Shown: piece by piece, positions 26,944 to 36,255 of the stretch
Layout of the letters: every line of letters starts with the position of its first letter
Position numbering within the stretch: position 1 is the first letter of the stretch
DNA from: Terrilactibacillus tamarindi
GTDB lineage: Bacteria > Bacillota > Bacilli > Bacillales > Sporolactobacillaceae
DNA: 64,000 nucleotides
Reading direction: 5' to 3'
NCBI RefSeq assembly: GCF_009718825.1
Contig: NZ_WNHB01000009.1
Span: forward strand, 50,265-114,264
The notes under the pieces: generated by a model
What the model saw: only the letters and a program-made list of their open reading frames with translations
Databases searched by the model: none
What the model was told of the DNA's origin: nothing
Program-made: the position numbers and the translations under genes

Positions 26944-27927
26944 ATGAATCAAAAAATTCTCGTATTATCAGAAAAACATGGAAGTAAACTTAAAAATGTA
27001 ACGATAGAAGCTCTTACTGCAGCGAAACAAATGAAGAAACAAGCTGGAAGAATCGTTGCCTTATGTTTAGGAACTTATACAGAAGATCAAATTAAACAGT
27101 TAGCGGAATATGGTGCAGATCAAGTCATAATAGCTGAAGATGAGTCCTTAAATGTATTTACCACAGATACTTACACGGATGTCCTCTATCAAGTTATTAA
27201 AGAAGAAAATCCAGATATCATATTAATGGGACATACTGGTGAAGGAAAAGATTTAGCACCACGAGTTGCTGCACGTTTGGGAATAGGACTTATTTCTGAT
27301 GTTACAGCTATAAATTTCGAAAATGGTGAAATCATCTTTACTCGTCCCATATATTCAGGCAAAGCCTTTCAAAAGAAAAAAGTAATTGAAGGAAAAACCT
27401 TTGCGACGATTCGCCCAAATAATATTCCTATGGAAGAACCTGATTTAACACGTACGGTAGATGCTACATATATATCTACCAAAATATATCATAATCGTAT
27501 AAATGTTAATGAAATCGTACAAAAGGCAACTGAAGGAATAGATTTATCGGAGGCAAAAATTGTTATTTCTGGCGGTCGAGGAATGAAAGGTCAAGAAGGA
27601 TTTATTTTATTAAAAGAACTGGCGACTGTTTTAGGTGGTGCCGTGGGAGCTTCAAGAGGAGCATGTGATGCAGATTATTGTGATTACTCCCTCCAAATCG
27701 GTCAAACGGGTAAAATCGTTACCCCTGATCTGTACATTGCTTGTGGTATTTCAGGAGCTATTCAACATGTCGCAGGGATGTCAAATTCTAAGATGATCAT
27801 TGCAATCAATAAGGATTCTGAAGCACCAATATTTAGTATTGCTGACTACGGTATAGTAGGAGATGTGTTTGAAGTCGTTCCAGCTTTAATTGAAGCTTTC
27901 CGATCGGTCAAAATGAATGTCATTTAA
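26944..27927 (+). CDS. etfA: Electron transfer flavoprotein alpha subunit
   Basis: This 327-residue ETF alpha subunit has the C-terminal FAD domain signature: SGGRGMKGQEGF, GGAVGASRGACDADY, QIGQTGKIVTPDLYIACGIS and AINKDSEAPIFSIADYGIVG. It carries the redox FAD of the EtfAB complex. The ATG follows AGGAGG and lies 12 bp after the etfB stop. It is the last gene of the catabolic unit and is followed by a strong terminator (28004-28048). Confidence 0.95.
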   Translation: MNQKILVLSEKHGSKLKNVTIEALTAAKQMKKQAGRIVALCLGTYTEDQIKQLAEYGADQVIIAEDESLNVFTTDTYTDVLYQVIKEENPDIILMGHTGEGKDLAPRVAARLGIGLISDVTAINFENGEIIFTRPIYSGKAFQKKKVIEGKTFATIRPNNIPMEEPDLTRTVDATYISTKIYHNRINVNEIVQKATEGIDLSEAKIVISGGRGMKGQEGFILLKELATVLGGAVGASRGACDADYCDYSLQIGQTGKIVTPDLYIACGISGAIQHVAGMSNSKMIIAINKDSEAPIFSIADYGIVGDVFEVVPALIEAFRSVKMNVI

Positions 27928-28003
27928 AAATAAATTTTTTACGATGAATTTACCCTACCCTATCTCCATTATAAAACAATGCAAATTATTTACGACTAAA
28001 TAA

Positions 28004-28048
28004 AAAACCTAGAGACAAGACACTTTCAATGTCCAATCTCTAGGTTTT
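28004..28048. terminator. Bidirectional terminator after etfA
   Basis: AAAACCTAGAGA and TCTCTAGGTTTT form a 12-bp stem with an inner GACA/TGTC stem. It separates etfA (plus) from the convergent permease gene (minus). Confidence 0.85.
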
Positions 28049-28068
28049 CTACTAATATCATCTAGATC

Positions 28069-29130
28069 TTATAAAACCATCTTTCCTATCAATCCACTAA
28101 CCACTCCAAGAACAACCACCGAAATCACCACAAAACCTAACACCTTCTTAGGAAGTGATTTCGCGACGATTAATAACGATGGTAGACTAATGGCAGGTAA
28201 TGTGATTAAGAGTGCTGCCGCCGGTCCTCCGCCAAGTCCTATAGACATAAACGTTTGGATGATTGGAATTTCGGCAGCCGTTGGAATGACAAAAATCATG
28301 CCGGCAATCGCAAAAATAAGGATCGCAAGGAGGCTATTGGCTGATGCATCACTTAATTGTGGGAAAAGCCAAACACGCGCTGCTCCTAGTAGCAATACCG
28401 ATAAGACATATGCTGGAACAATGTAAAGAAGCATACTTCCTAAACTTTTTAACCATCTGACTAAAAAGCTGCCTTCTGGTTTTTCATCTGTCATGATTTT
28501 ATCAAGGTCGATAGGCTCAGCATCTTTCACAAAGCGGTTAGCCAAATAGCTTACGCCAAAAGTTAGAATAAATCCGAATATAAGACGCATTAGAGTAAAT
28601 TTCCATGATAAAACAAACGTCATAAAAATGAGTGTGGCAGGATTGATCATCGGATTTCCAATCCAAAAAGCTAATGCGGCACCAACCGAGACATTCTTTT
28701 TACGAAGACCTACCGCCATCGGAGCGGCACAACAAGTACACATCATGCCAGGAACAGAAGCTAGTCCAGCAATAGCCGTGCTACCGAATGATGTCTTTCC
28801 AAGGACTTTTATTAGCCATTGGGTTGGCAATAAAACTTGGATTAAAGATCCGAGTAGAATGCCAAGGATCGCTGCTTTCCACACGGAATCGAAATAAACG
28901 ATCGCATAATCCCAAGCAGAATGCCATGATAACGTCTCACCGGAAAGATCTCCTAATATGGAAGACCCTATAGAATGAGTTTGAGCCGCTAAGAATGATT
29001 TGCTATAATAAGGCAGCCATTTCACATAAAGTAACCCAGCAGCCGCAATAAGTATAAAAGTAACGACAAACCAGATCAATTTTCGATTATCTGATGGTCG
29101 TTGCTGAGGTGTTGTGTCTAGTTGCGACAT
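28069..29130 (-). CDS. Permease of the DUF318/ArsP-like family (PF03773-type)
   Basis: This 353-residue protein has about eight to nine hydrophobic helices in two halves. The cysteine-rich MMCTCCAAPMAVGLRK in the first half is typical of the UPF0718/ArsP-like permeases, and the second half repeats the PTAAEIPIIQ and GGGPAAALLITLPA pattern. Family members export organoarsenicals, but most have no known substrate. The ATG at 29130 follows AGGAGGGG; the longer frame to 29166 has no support. It is divergent from selD and shares its upstream region, which raises the question of a selenium-related substrate (inference). Confidence 0.8.
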   Translation of the reverse strand: MSQLDTTPQQRPSDNRKLIWFVVTFILIAAAGLLYVKWLPYYSKSFLAAQTHSIGSSILGDLSGETLSWHSAWDYAIVYFDSVWKAAILGILLGSLIQVLLPTQWLIKVLGKTSFGSTAIAGLASVPGMMCTCCAAPMAVGLRKKNVSVGAALAFWIGNPMINPATLIFMTFVLSWKFTLMRLIFGFILTFGVSYLANRFVKDAEPIDLDKIMTDEKPEGSFLVRWLKSLGSMLLYIVPAYVLSVLLLGAARVWLFPQLSDASANSLLAILIFAIAGMIFVIPTAAEIPIIQTFMSIGLGGGPAAALLITLPAISLPSLLIVAKSLPKKVLGFVVISVVVLGVVSGLIGKMVL

Positions 29131-29321
29131 GTTACCCCTCCTGTATGTTATATTTAAAGACAACATATTATATCATAAACCCATCCAATTTTTCACAATA
29201 TATATATGATATAAGTTGATATTGCATGAATTTAATTCACTCCAATTTGGAAATTTCCCTTTATTGACAGTGTGTTTTATAATAAAACTATATCTAACTC
29301 GTTTTGAAAGGTTGTTTTCAA

Positions 29322-30371
29322 ATGACAGAAACTCATTCTATAAAGCTCACTTCCCTATCATCTAAAGGTGGCTGCGGTTGTAAAATTGGACCCGCGGACT
29401 TATCACAAGTTTTAAGAGACTTGCCTGTGGCTGCTCCCAATCCTAACCTACTTGTCGGCCTTGATACAAGTGATGATGCTGGGGTATATCGTTTAAATGA
29501 TGACCTGGCGATTGTTCAAACCGTTGACTTCTTTACACCTATTGTTGATGATCCCTATTCTTTCGGCCAAATTGCGGCAACGAATGCAATAAGTGATATC
29601 TATGCCATGGGTGGCACCCCTTTAACTGCTTTAAATATTGTTGCCTTCCCTATCTCAACATTGGACAAGGCTATTTTAAAGGAAATTCTACGAGGTTCAG
29701 CTGATAAGTTGAAAGAAGCCGGCGTTACCCTTGTCGGCGGTCATTCTATCGATGACAAAGAACCAAAATTCGGACTAGCTGTGACTGGAACAATCCATCC
29801 AGATAAAATACGTGCCAATACCGGAGCCAAACCCGGAGATAAACTGATCTTTACAAAACCAATCGGTGTTGGCATCTATTCGACTTCTATTAAAAAAGAT
29901 CTCTTAACTGAGGAAGAAACTGCTCATGTAACGAAAATCATGTCCACTTTAAATAAAACAGCTTCCGAAACGATGGCGCCCTATAGCGTCCACGCTTGTA
30001 CGGATGTGACAGGGTTCGGATTACTTGGACATGCCTCTGAAATGGCGAAAGGCAGTCAAGCTGGCCTTACCATATATAAAGATCAAGTACCTACCTTGCC
30101 TAGACTCAGAGAACTCGCTGAAGCGGGTGCTGTTCCAGGCGGAACAAAAAATAATTTTAAACATCTTCAAGGAGATGTCACCTTCCCAGAAACCATGGAT
30201 CAAATTGATCAATGGATATTATGTGATGCGGTGACATCTGGCGGTCTCTTAATTTCCGTTAGCGAAAAAGAAGCGAATGACTTACTATCTGATTTACAAA
30301 AAGCCGGCGTTCCTGCTGCATTAATTGGTGAAGTCACTGCAGAAAATCCAGGACATATCACCGTATTATAA
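29322..30371 (+). CDS. selD: Selenide, water dikinase
   Basis: This 349-residue SelD makes selenophosphate from selenide and ATP. The N-terminal active site GGCGCKIGP carries cysteines C18 and C20, so this is a Cys enzyme and not a selenoprotein. GLDTSDDAGVYRL, TVDFFTPIVDDP and VTGFGLLGHASEMAKG are the AIR-synthase-like ATP-binding segments. The ATG at 29322 follows GAAAGG. mnmH follows 200 bp downstream with a terminator between. Selenophosphate probably serves tRNA 2-selenouridine synthesis here, because no selA or selB is present in the window. Confidence 0.95.
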   Translation: MTETHSIKLTSLSSKGGCGCKIGPADLSQVLRDLPVAAPNPNLLVGLDTSDDAGVYRLNDDLAIVQTVDFFTPIVDDPYSFGQIAATNAISDIYAMGGTPLTALNIVAFPISTLDKAILKEILRGSADKLKEAGVTLVGGHSIDDKEPKFGLAVTGTIHPDKIRANTGAKPGDKLIFTKPIGVGIYSTSIKKDLLTEEETAHVTKIMSTLNKTASETMAPYSVHACTDVTGFGLLGHASEMAKGSQAGLTIYKDQVPTLPRLRELAEAGAVPGGTKNNFKHLQGDVTFPETMDQIDQWILCDAVTSGGLLISVSEKEANDLLSDLQKAGVPAALIGEVTAENPGHITVL

Positions 30372-30395
30372 GGATGAAACATTTGGTATGATAGC

Positions 30396-30421
30396 AAAAA
30401 ATCGGCTTATGCCGATTTTTT
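30396..30421 (+). terminator. Intrinsic terminator of selD
   Basis: AAAAAATCGGC-TTAT-GCCGATTTTTT lies 25 bp past the selD stop. mnmH therefore probably has its own promoter. Confidence 0.85.
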
Positions 30422-30572
30422 CAATTAGATAGAAGTCATTAAAGGAAAAAGGTTACTAATATAAGAAAAACTATTGCGTTCGCCATTAAAGACTATAAAC
30501 CAAGTTTTTCTTCTATAAACGTCCCACTTTCAATCAATCAAGAATGGTCCTATAGAGAAAGGTGGAAACTTC

Positions 30573-31616
30573 GTGTTTCAAGATATTTCGATTGATGAAT
30601 TACTTGATTTAAAAAATAAAGATGAAATCACCGTCATTGACGTGAGATCACCATCCGAATATAAAGATGCTACCATACCTGGTAGCTTGAATATCCCATT
30701 ATTTAATGACGAAGAACGAGCCGAAGTTGGAACGATTTATAAGCAAACAAGTCCTCAAGCGGCCAAAGAACGTGGGCTTGAAATCTTTTCTGCAAAACTC
30801 CCTACTTTTATTAAAGAATTTGCTCAAATAGAAGGTAAAAAAGCCGTATTTTGTTGGCGTGGAGGCATGCGAAGCCGGACTTCTGCGACCGTTCTTGATT
30901 TGATGGGGATCAAGGCCTTACGTTTAGCTGGTGGTTACCGGACCTATCGAAACTGGATCGTAGAGAAATTTAACCATTACGATCTGAATCAAAAAGTCTA
31001 TGTTTTAAATGGAAATACGGGATCAGGAAAAACAACGATTCTGAACCGTCTAAGGGAAAAAGGATACCCTGCACTTGATCTTGAAGGAATGGCCAACCAT
31101 CGAGGATCGATTTTCGGGCAAATTGGACTCGAACCTCATAATCAAAAAACCTTTGATGCCCTACTCTTCCAAGATCTCGAGAGATTTCAATCATCGCCTT
31201 ATATTTTAATTGAAGGCGAAAGCAAACGCATTGGGAAAGTCCTCCTCCCTGACTTTTTAGTAGAAAAAAAAGAGCAAGGCATCCAATTATTCATAGATAT
31301 GCCAATTGAAGAACGAATCACTCACATCTTAGAGGACTACCAACCATGGATTCATAAGGAAGAATGCATAGATGCCTTCAATCGAATCAAAAGACGCATT
31401 CATACACCGATTGCCAAACAAATTGAAGAGGATCTAGAAGCTGAAAACTTTCATGCAGCTGTCAGATTGTTACTCGAGTTTTATTATGATCCATTATATG
31501 AACGTTCGGCCAATCAATATCCAGAGGATCGAAAAGTAACTCTTAAGGTGAAGAATGTTGACGAGGCGGTTGAAGCTGTGTTGGATCAGGTTGGAGTGAA
31601 ACAGAAACAGAGTTAG
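30573..31616 (+). CDS. mnmH: tRNA 2-selenouridine synthase
   Basis: This 347-residue protein has an N-terminal rhodanese domain with catalytic C94 in VFCWRGGMRSR and a C-terminal P-loop domain (NGNTGSGKTT, 147-155). MnmH converts 2-thiouridine at the wobble position of some tRNAs to 2-selenouridine, using geranyl pyrophosphate and selenophosphate. The start is GTG, 7 nt after AAAGGTGG. It lies downstream of selD, which supplies selenophosphate. A bidirectional terminator follows at 31649-31680. Confidence 0.95.
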   Translation: MFQDISIDELLDLKNKDEITVIDVRSPSEYKDATIPGSLNIPLFNDEERAEVGTIYKQTSPQAAKERGLEIFSAKLPTFIKEFAQIEGKKAVFCWRGGMRSRTSATVLDLMGIKALRLAGGYRTYRNWIVEKFNHYDLNQKVYVLNGNTGSGKTTILNRLREKGYPALDLEGMANHRGSIFGQIGLEPHNQKTFDALLFQDLERFQSSPYILIEGESKRIGKVLLPDFLVEKKEQGIQLFIDMPIEERITHILEDYQPWIHKEECIDAFNRIKRRIHTPIAKQIEEDLEAENFHAAVRLLLEFYYDPLYERSANQYPEDRKVTLKVKNVDEAVEAVLDQVGVKQKQS

Positions 31617-31648
31617 TTTTATGAACCGGGCTTATGCCTATAAGATTT

Positions 31649-31680
31649 AAGGGTGTCCAAAAAATTTGGACACCCTTTTT
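31649..31680. terminator. Bidirectional terminator
   Basis: AAGGGTGTCCAAA and TTTGGACACCCTT form a 13-bp stem followed by TTT, between the convergent mnmH and MFS genes. Confidence 0.88.
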
Positions 31681-31709
31681 CTTCCATAGGTCATGTGATT
31701 AACTAGTAA

Positions 31710-33113
31710 TCATTTAAGTGGTTTTCTTTTCTTTTTTAAATCTGACATCATCTTTTTATATTTCTTTTCAGATAAAGGATAGAAACAAAAGATGATAATG
31801 GATAGTAATGTGAGTATGCCAGGTATTGATGCATTCATATTTTTAATGGCATTAAGGGATGATAATGTCTGGTCGCTATTAGCCACATAACCTGAATAGC
31901 CTAAATAATAAGCAGAAAATGTTCCAGCTACGGCCACACCCAATTTGTTAACAAAACTCATACTAGATATGACAACTCCATCTGCTCGTACGTTCGTTTT
32001 CCATTCAGCATAATCCACACAATCTGCAAGCATGCCCCAAGCGAGCGTATTTAGTGGCGTTGAAAAAAAACCACAAATAAATAACCAAACCAAAATGAGC
32101 ATAATTGAGGAATATGACGTAAATTGAAGTCCTGCAAATGAGATAAGGGATATCGTAGCCGATATTATCACGACACTCTTTCTTCCCCATCTTTTTGTTA
32201 ATGTTGGTATAAATAAGTTACTGAGAAAGGCAGCGCCAAAAAACAAAACAGTTCCTATAAATACGAGATCCTCACGATGGATATTATAAGTAAAATAATA
32301 TACCATCATGCTCAATCGAATATTAAAACCAATCGAAAACATCAAAAATGTCGAGATTAGAATGACCAAAGGTTTATTTTTCAGCAATGCCTGTATTGTT
32401 TTTTTCAAACCTTGTTTCTTAGGCTTTTTAATAATGACACGTTCCCTGACGGTCATAAAGCTGAATACATTTAACAATAATCCAGCAACCGCATAGACTA
32501 GCGAAGTCATCTGAAACCCAAAGGAAGCATTATCGCCTCCAAATAGTTTTACCAAAGGGGTTGCACATGATATAGCTAGAAGGATTCCTATATAAACAAG
32601 AATCATACGTACGGTTGTTAATACTGTACGTTCATGTACATTATCAGTAATTCGTCCAGTTAAACTATTCACAGAAATCGTTTGAACACTAAAGAACATA
32701 CCAAGTAAAATATAAGTCACATAAGCGTAAATAATATTGCCCGTTGATCCAAAGTTAGGAGTCGTAAAACATAAAAAAGTACTTGCTGCTAACGGGACCG
32801 CGACCCATAGCAGAAAAGGTCTTGCTTTCCCCCATCTCGTGTTCGTCTTATCTAAAAGCGTCCCCATCAATGGATCACAAATAGCATCAAATACACGTAC
32901 GACTAAAAATAATGTTGCAATCACTTCTGGCTTGATTCCGTCTACATCTGTATAAAAGAAAAGCAGATAGGCATTAACAAATTGAAAAACAATATTATAG
33001 GACATATCCCCAGATCCAAATCCAAATCGCTCAATCCAAGTTAAATGACCATTAACATTTGACGGTTGCTTACTCTCAATCTTTAAATTCTTCGTCTGTT
33101 CTGCTTCTAACAT
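31710..33113 (-). CDS. GPH-family (sugar:cation) MFS transporter
   Basis: This 467-residue transporter has twelve predicted membrane helices. Its glycoside-pentoside-hexuronide features are the N-terminal [16 protein letters not shown], the loop [20 protein letters not shown], and [15 protein letters not shown] in the second half. Family members import glycosides, pentoses or hexuronides with H+ or Na+. The ATG at 33113 follows GGAGGTAAGT. No glycosidase or sugar kinase is adjacent, so the substrate is open. The C-terminus is strongly basic (KKKRKPLK). Confidence 0.85.
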   Translation of the reverse strand: MLEAEQTKNLKIESKQPSNVNGHLTWIERFGFGSGDMSYNIVFQFVNAYLLFFYTDVDGIKPEVIATLFLVVRVFDAICDPLMGTLLDKTNTRWGKARPFLLWVAVPLAASTFLCFTTPNFGSTGNIIYAYVTYILLGMFFSVQTISVNSLTGRITDNVHERTVLTTVRMILVYIGILLAISCATPLVKLFGGDNASFGFQMTSLVYAVAGLLLNVFSFMTVRERVIIKKPKKQGLKKTIQALLKNKPLVILISTFLMFSIGFNIRLSMMVYYFTYNIHREDLVFIGTVLFFGAAFLSNLFIPTLTKRWGRKSVVIISATISLISFAGLQFTSYSSIMLILVWLFICGFFSTPLNTLAWGMLADCVDYAEWKTNVRADGVVISSMSFVNKLGVAVAGTFSAYYLGYSGYVANSDQTLSSLNAIKNMNASIPGILTLLSIIIFCFYPLSEKKYKKMMSDLKKKRKPLK

Positions 33114-33272
33114 ACTTACCTCCAAGTTTCATTTTTTAGAGAAAACAATCTATCGCAGATGATAAAATTATCAATCAGCTACTTTTTCATCTTATAAAGA
33201 CAACTTATAGATTGTAAGTCTTAGAATCTTTGAACTCAGGTTTCCGTAATTTATTGATATCAAGCTATCGTT

Positions 33273-33344
33273 TTATGCGAATGGTCTTTTATTTACAATT
33301 TTCATACAAAAGACGATATACGATACCTTCGAAATGATCTTCAT
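33273..33344 (-). CDS. Possible 23-residue leader peptide with perfect Shine-Dalgarno
   Basis: AAAGGAGGTGA is a complete complement of the 16S anti-SD and overlaps an ATG at 33344 that opens a 23-codon frame (MKIISKVSYIVFCMKIVNKR...). The ATG is only 2 nt from AGGAGG, which is tighter than normal. The frame lies 160 bp upstream of the MFS gene in the same direction. It may be a leader peptide or a decayed gene start. Confidence 0.25.
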   Translation of the reverse strand: MKIISKVSYIVFCMKIVNKRPFA

Positions 33345-34280
33345 CACCTCCTTTATAGTTGGATTTAAACTCTTTACTTAGTCTCACAAACGGCAATTCT
33401 CAAGATCCATCATTTAAATGTTATGTCAAATGGTTATACTTGCTAAAAACATAAATTTAAATTGATTTGTATGCAATTAGTAGTTCTCCCATGGTTGAAG
33501 TTTCTTTTATTTTGGATGAATACAACCAGAAAGTGGTCTTTCCAACCTGGTCCCTTTTTGAGTCAAAGTCTATACTTTATAAACTGATAAAATAAAAAAA
33601 TGTGAGTGTTTTGTTGTTAAGCAAAAGTGGACTATCCATTTAAAAGGCTTTCAATAATCGGATGTAGTTATTCTTTGTCTATTTCTATGTGCCGATAGAC
33701 ATGACGCAAAACGGGTATAAGTTTATTAAGATGCGGTAATAAGGCACATGTACGGAGGCCAGTGGGCAGACCTTGAAGGGTAATAACGGGAGAATAGTGA
33801 AGAAGTGATAAAAAAACGATCGTTAACCACTATAAATACAGTGTTCCACATACTAATTAAGATGGACGACCCCATTTGTTTGGAGAGGATATCCACTTCC
33901 CTTCAATCAAATCAACTGATTATCCTCTAGGAACATTGAGGAGTGAAAAAGCCGCCGTTAATTGCTGGTAATGCCTTTAGCGATATATTGGGTTTCTCCG
34001 GTCAATTCATCATCTTTACTGTATGACAATAACCCAAAATATAGATTAGTACTTATTGATTTTTATAACCGAACATCTAACTACTATATATTGTGTCATA
34101 AAAGAAAAATCAAATCAACTCATAGGCATTGAGCTTAAGACAAGTCTCTTATATTATTGAAACTATGAGTGAACATGCTTTTAGAACATTGATTGAATGA
34201 TCAACGATATTAGTAAAATGGCACTTACTTTGGACAGGGAAATAAGTTTTATTCTATAATAAAACTATGGAGGTGTAACA
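33345..34280. other. Gene-poor stretch with probable gene decay
   Basis: There is no full coding frame in about 930 bp. On the minus strand, about 33969-34067 reads YFGLLSYSKDDELTG and then ends in GITSN before a stop; it looks like the C-terminus of a lost gene I cannot name. The rest shows no repeat or hairpin that I can support. The right end holds the promoter and ribosome site of the gene at 34281. Confidence 0.35.
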
Positions 34281-34559
34281 ATGAGAAGGATCATGACACT
34301 CATCCTTTCAATTAGTGTGGTATCAAGCGGTATTATTATATTGTACACCGAACAGAAAAGTAACGTGCAAACAAAGACCGGTTCAATTGTGGATCATTCA
34401 CTCCATCCAAAATATATTATTAAAAAAGGGGGTAATGTAAATTCACATACAGAAGCTGCACAATCCTCCGGGTATAAAGGTGGAATACAAAACCTTCCAA
34501 ATGTAAATTTAAACAAACCAGTCGAGATTACAGAAATTCCTTATTCTCAAGGCAAATAA
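34281..34559 (+). CDS. Small secreted or membrane-anchored hypothetical protein
   Basis: This 92-residue protein has a basic start (MRR) and one hydrophobic segment (~4-22), followed by a polar exported tail (KGGNVNSHTEAAQSSGYKGG). It could be a signal peptide or a single anchor; I see no lipobox. The ATG has a good GGAGGTG ribosome site, which argues that it is real. I recognise no family. The TAA stop is formed by the ATAAA flank of the adjoining repeat (34556-34714), so the original end may have been truncated. Confidence 0.6.
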   Translation: MRRIMTLILSISVVSSGIIILYTEQKSNVQTKTGSIVDHSLHPKYIIKKGGNVNSHTEAAQSSGYKGGIQNLPNVNLNKPVEITEIPYSQGK

Positions 34560-34714
34560 AGTGAAACTTCCATCGGTGGGGGTTTTCTTCATCCCCCACT
34601 GATGGTTAGCTGAACCAATTGGACCTTTACGGGCAGTTGATCCCCCCACCTATCTTCTTTGAACACTCAGAATCTTGAGGTGGGGGTCTTTACTTGCCGT
34701 TAAGGCGGGATAAA
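34556..34714 (+). repeat. bcr1-like interspersed repeat, full length (reference copy)
   Basis: ATAAA lies at both ends (34556-34560 and 34710-34714). Block order: GTGAAACTTCC, a strong hairpin of ATCGGTGGGGG with CCCCCACTGAT, AACCAATTGGACC, CGGGCAGTTGATCCCC, TATCTTCTTTGA, CTTGAGGTGGGGGTC, TTGCCGTTAAGGCGGG. Confidence 0.9.
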
Positions 34715-34734
34715 TTCTAAATTAATGACACTAA

Positions 34735-34760
34735 AACGCCTGGATATCCAAGCGTCTTAA
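34735..34760 (+). terminator. Possible terminator
   Basis: ACGCCTGGATATCCAAGCGT forms a short imperfect hairpin followed by CTTAATTTTTCT. The next ~230 bp to 34988 hold no gene. They contain two CTAAGGAGG-like words (34794 and 34862) without a usable frame. Confidence 0.4.
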
Positions 34761-34987
34761 TTTTTCTTTTGTTGTTTTTGGTATTTTCCCTCACTAAGGA
34801 GGTGCCGTCTCTTTTTTAAGTTGCATCAAACGCCGCCGTGTCATTTGTCATAAACCTTTACTAAGGAGGCACACCTTTTTTAGCATTCAAACTCCTTGAG
34901 AACACTGGGATCAGGTTTATGATATTGGTCCAATGATGGAAACAAAACGTTAAAGGCTTTTCTTCATTTTAGTTTTTATAGTTTTGA

Positions 34988-36019
34988 TCACCCTTTAAAG
35001 AATTCTTTCAATGGTTCAAAATCATCGGATAGATCAATATCATTTGGTTCTGCTTTTAGTAAACGTTCGATCATTTGTTCTAATTCATCGATATCTTGTT
35101 TATCCGTGTATTCAATGAAGTTTAATTCTTCGAGCCAATCGGTATAGGAATGTTTGGCTTTTCCGTAACTATTTCCAAATACGAGACATGGTGTTTTTGT
35201 AATAATAGAAAAGATCATGGCATGGAGGCGGTCGGTTATGATTAGCTTTTTAGAACGAATTCGATCAAGCATTTTCATAAAATATTTCTCTCTATCTTCG
35301 TAATCAATGGTTTCTACCTCTGATAACACGGTATCCGTACGTTCAACTGTCGTTGTTTCTCCTGCCCAGCGCATTAATTCTGAAATAAAATCTTCATCTG
35401 TTACTTTCTCTTTGTCTGCTCTTAATATAAAGAGCACACCTTCCCTTTCGATCTCTCTTGGCACGATATCTAATGACAACACCATGTCTGGTGTATAGAT
35501 AACCTTTGAATCAAAGGTATTTTTTAACCGTTCTAGTGTTTGCGATTCTCTTGCGACGAGAGTTAAATTAGGGTTTTGATGATAGGCATCCTGCGATTTC
35601 CTCTTCTCTAGAATTCCTTTTTCTGTATCTTCAAAATGAACCGATTGTGGTAATGAAATGGTTTTATAATCCTTAAAAGCGGCGAATACTTTTCTTCTAT
35701 CTTCTTCAATATCAAGATAGAGACTTCCTAAATTACCACCACCTGTAAAACAAACGATATCGTTTTCATGAATGATCTTTTTTACGATTTCAATACCTGC
35801 ATCCGTTGCATAATCCATAATTTCGATATATTCATAGTATGGAAAGTGATTTCTAATGAATTTTTCTTCCGCATAGGCTATCGCCTGGTCTCCTATATTT
35901 GTATAACTTGGCGATCCAAATAAAAATACTTTTCTTTTATCATTCAATAAGGCATCAGCATCCACATTTGGAGCAACACCTTTCACTCGTTTAGTCCCTT
36001 TTATAGTTTGTTCGTTCAT
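34988..36019 (-). CDS. Polysaccharide pyruvyl transferase family protein
   Basis: This 343-residue protein has the family's N-terminal KVFLFGSPSYTNIGDQAIAYAEE-type motif (around residues 30-52), the acceptor region CFTGGGNLGSLY, and the C-terminal ITDRLHAMIFSIITKTPC. Such enzymes add pyruvate ketals to cell-surface glycans (B. subtilis YxaB, EpsI/EpsO and YvfF are relatives). It is monocistronic, with no other glycan genes around, which is more like YxaB than the eps operon. The ATG follows GGAGGGC. The glycan target is unknown. Confidence 0.85.
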   Translation of the reverse strand: MNEQTIKGTKRVKGVAPNVDADALLNDKRKVFLFGSPSYTNIGDQAIAYAEEKFIRNHFPYYEYIEIMDYATDAGIEIVKKIIHENDIVCFTGGGNLGSLYLDIEEDRRKVFAAFKDYKTISLPQSVHFEDTEKGILEKRKSQDAYHQNPNLTLVARESQTLERLKNTFDSKVIYTPDMVLSLDIVPREIEREGVLFILRADKEKVTDEDFISELMRWAGETTTVERTDTVLSEVETIDYEDREKYFMKMLDRIRSKKLIITDRLHAMIFSIITKTPCLVFGNSYGKAKHSYTDWLEELNFIEYTDKQDIDELEQMIERLLKAEPNDIDLSDDFEPLKEFFKG

Positions 36020-36143
36020 CTCTTAGGCCCTCCTAAAAAATTAACTTATTTCCGATTGGTAGTATTATTTACCCTAAAAGAGAGATAAGTAATCTGGAAA
36101 CGTTAACATTTTTTCTTATGAAACTCCCCACTATCATTTGCAC

Positions 36144-36160
36144 TGTAAATAAACTGTAAC
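36144..36160 (+). promoter_or_regulatory. WalR box
   Basis: TGTAAA-TAAAC-TGTAAC fits the WalR (YycF) direct repeat TGTWAH-N5-TGTWAH exactly. It lies 96 bp upstream of the LysM/3D gene, a typical WalR-controlled gene type. Confidence 0.7.
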
Positions 36161-36255
36161 GCTCTATTAATTTGATTATCACTTTGTAATGACATAATGA
36201 TAAGTATCCTGATAGAGAAAAAAGGGATAAATAAATTAAATGGAGTGCAAAAACT

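Noticed and set aside
29370..29400. SelD as a possible selenoprotein
   Set aside because: The active-site positions are TGC/TGT cysteine codons (GGCGCK), with no in-frame TGA.
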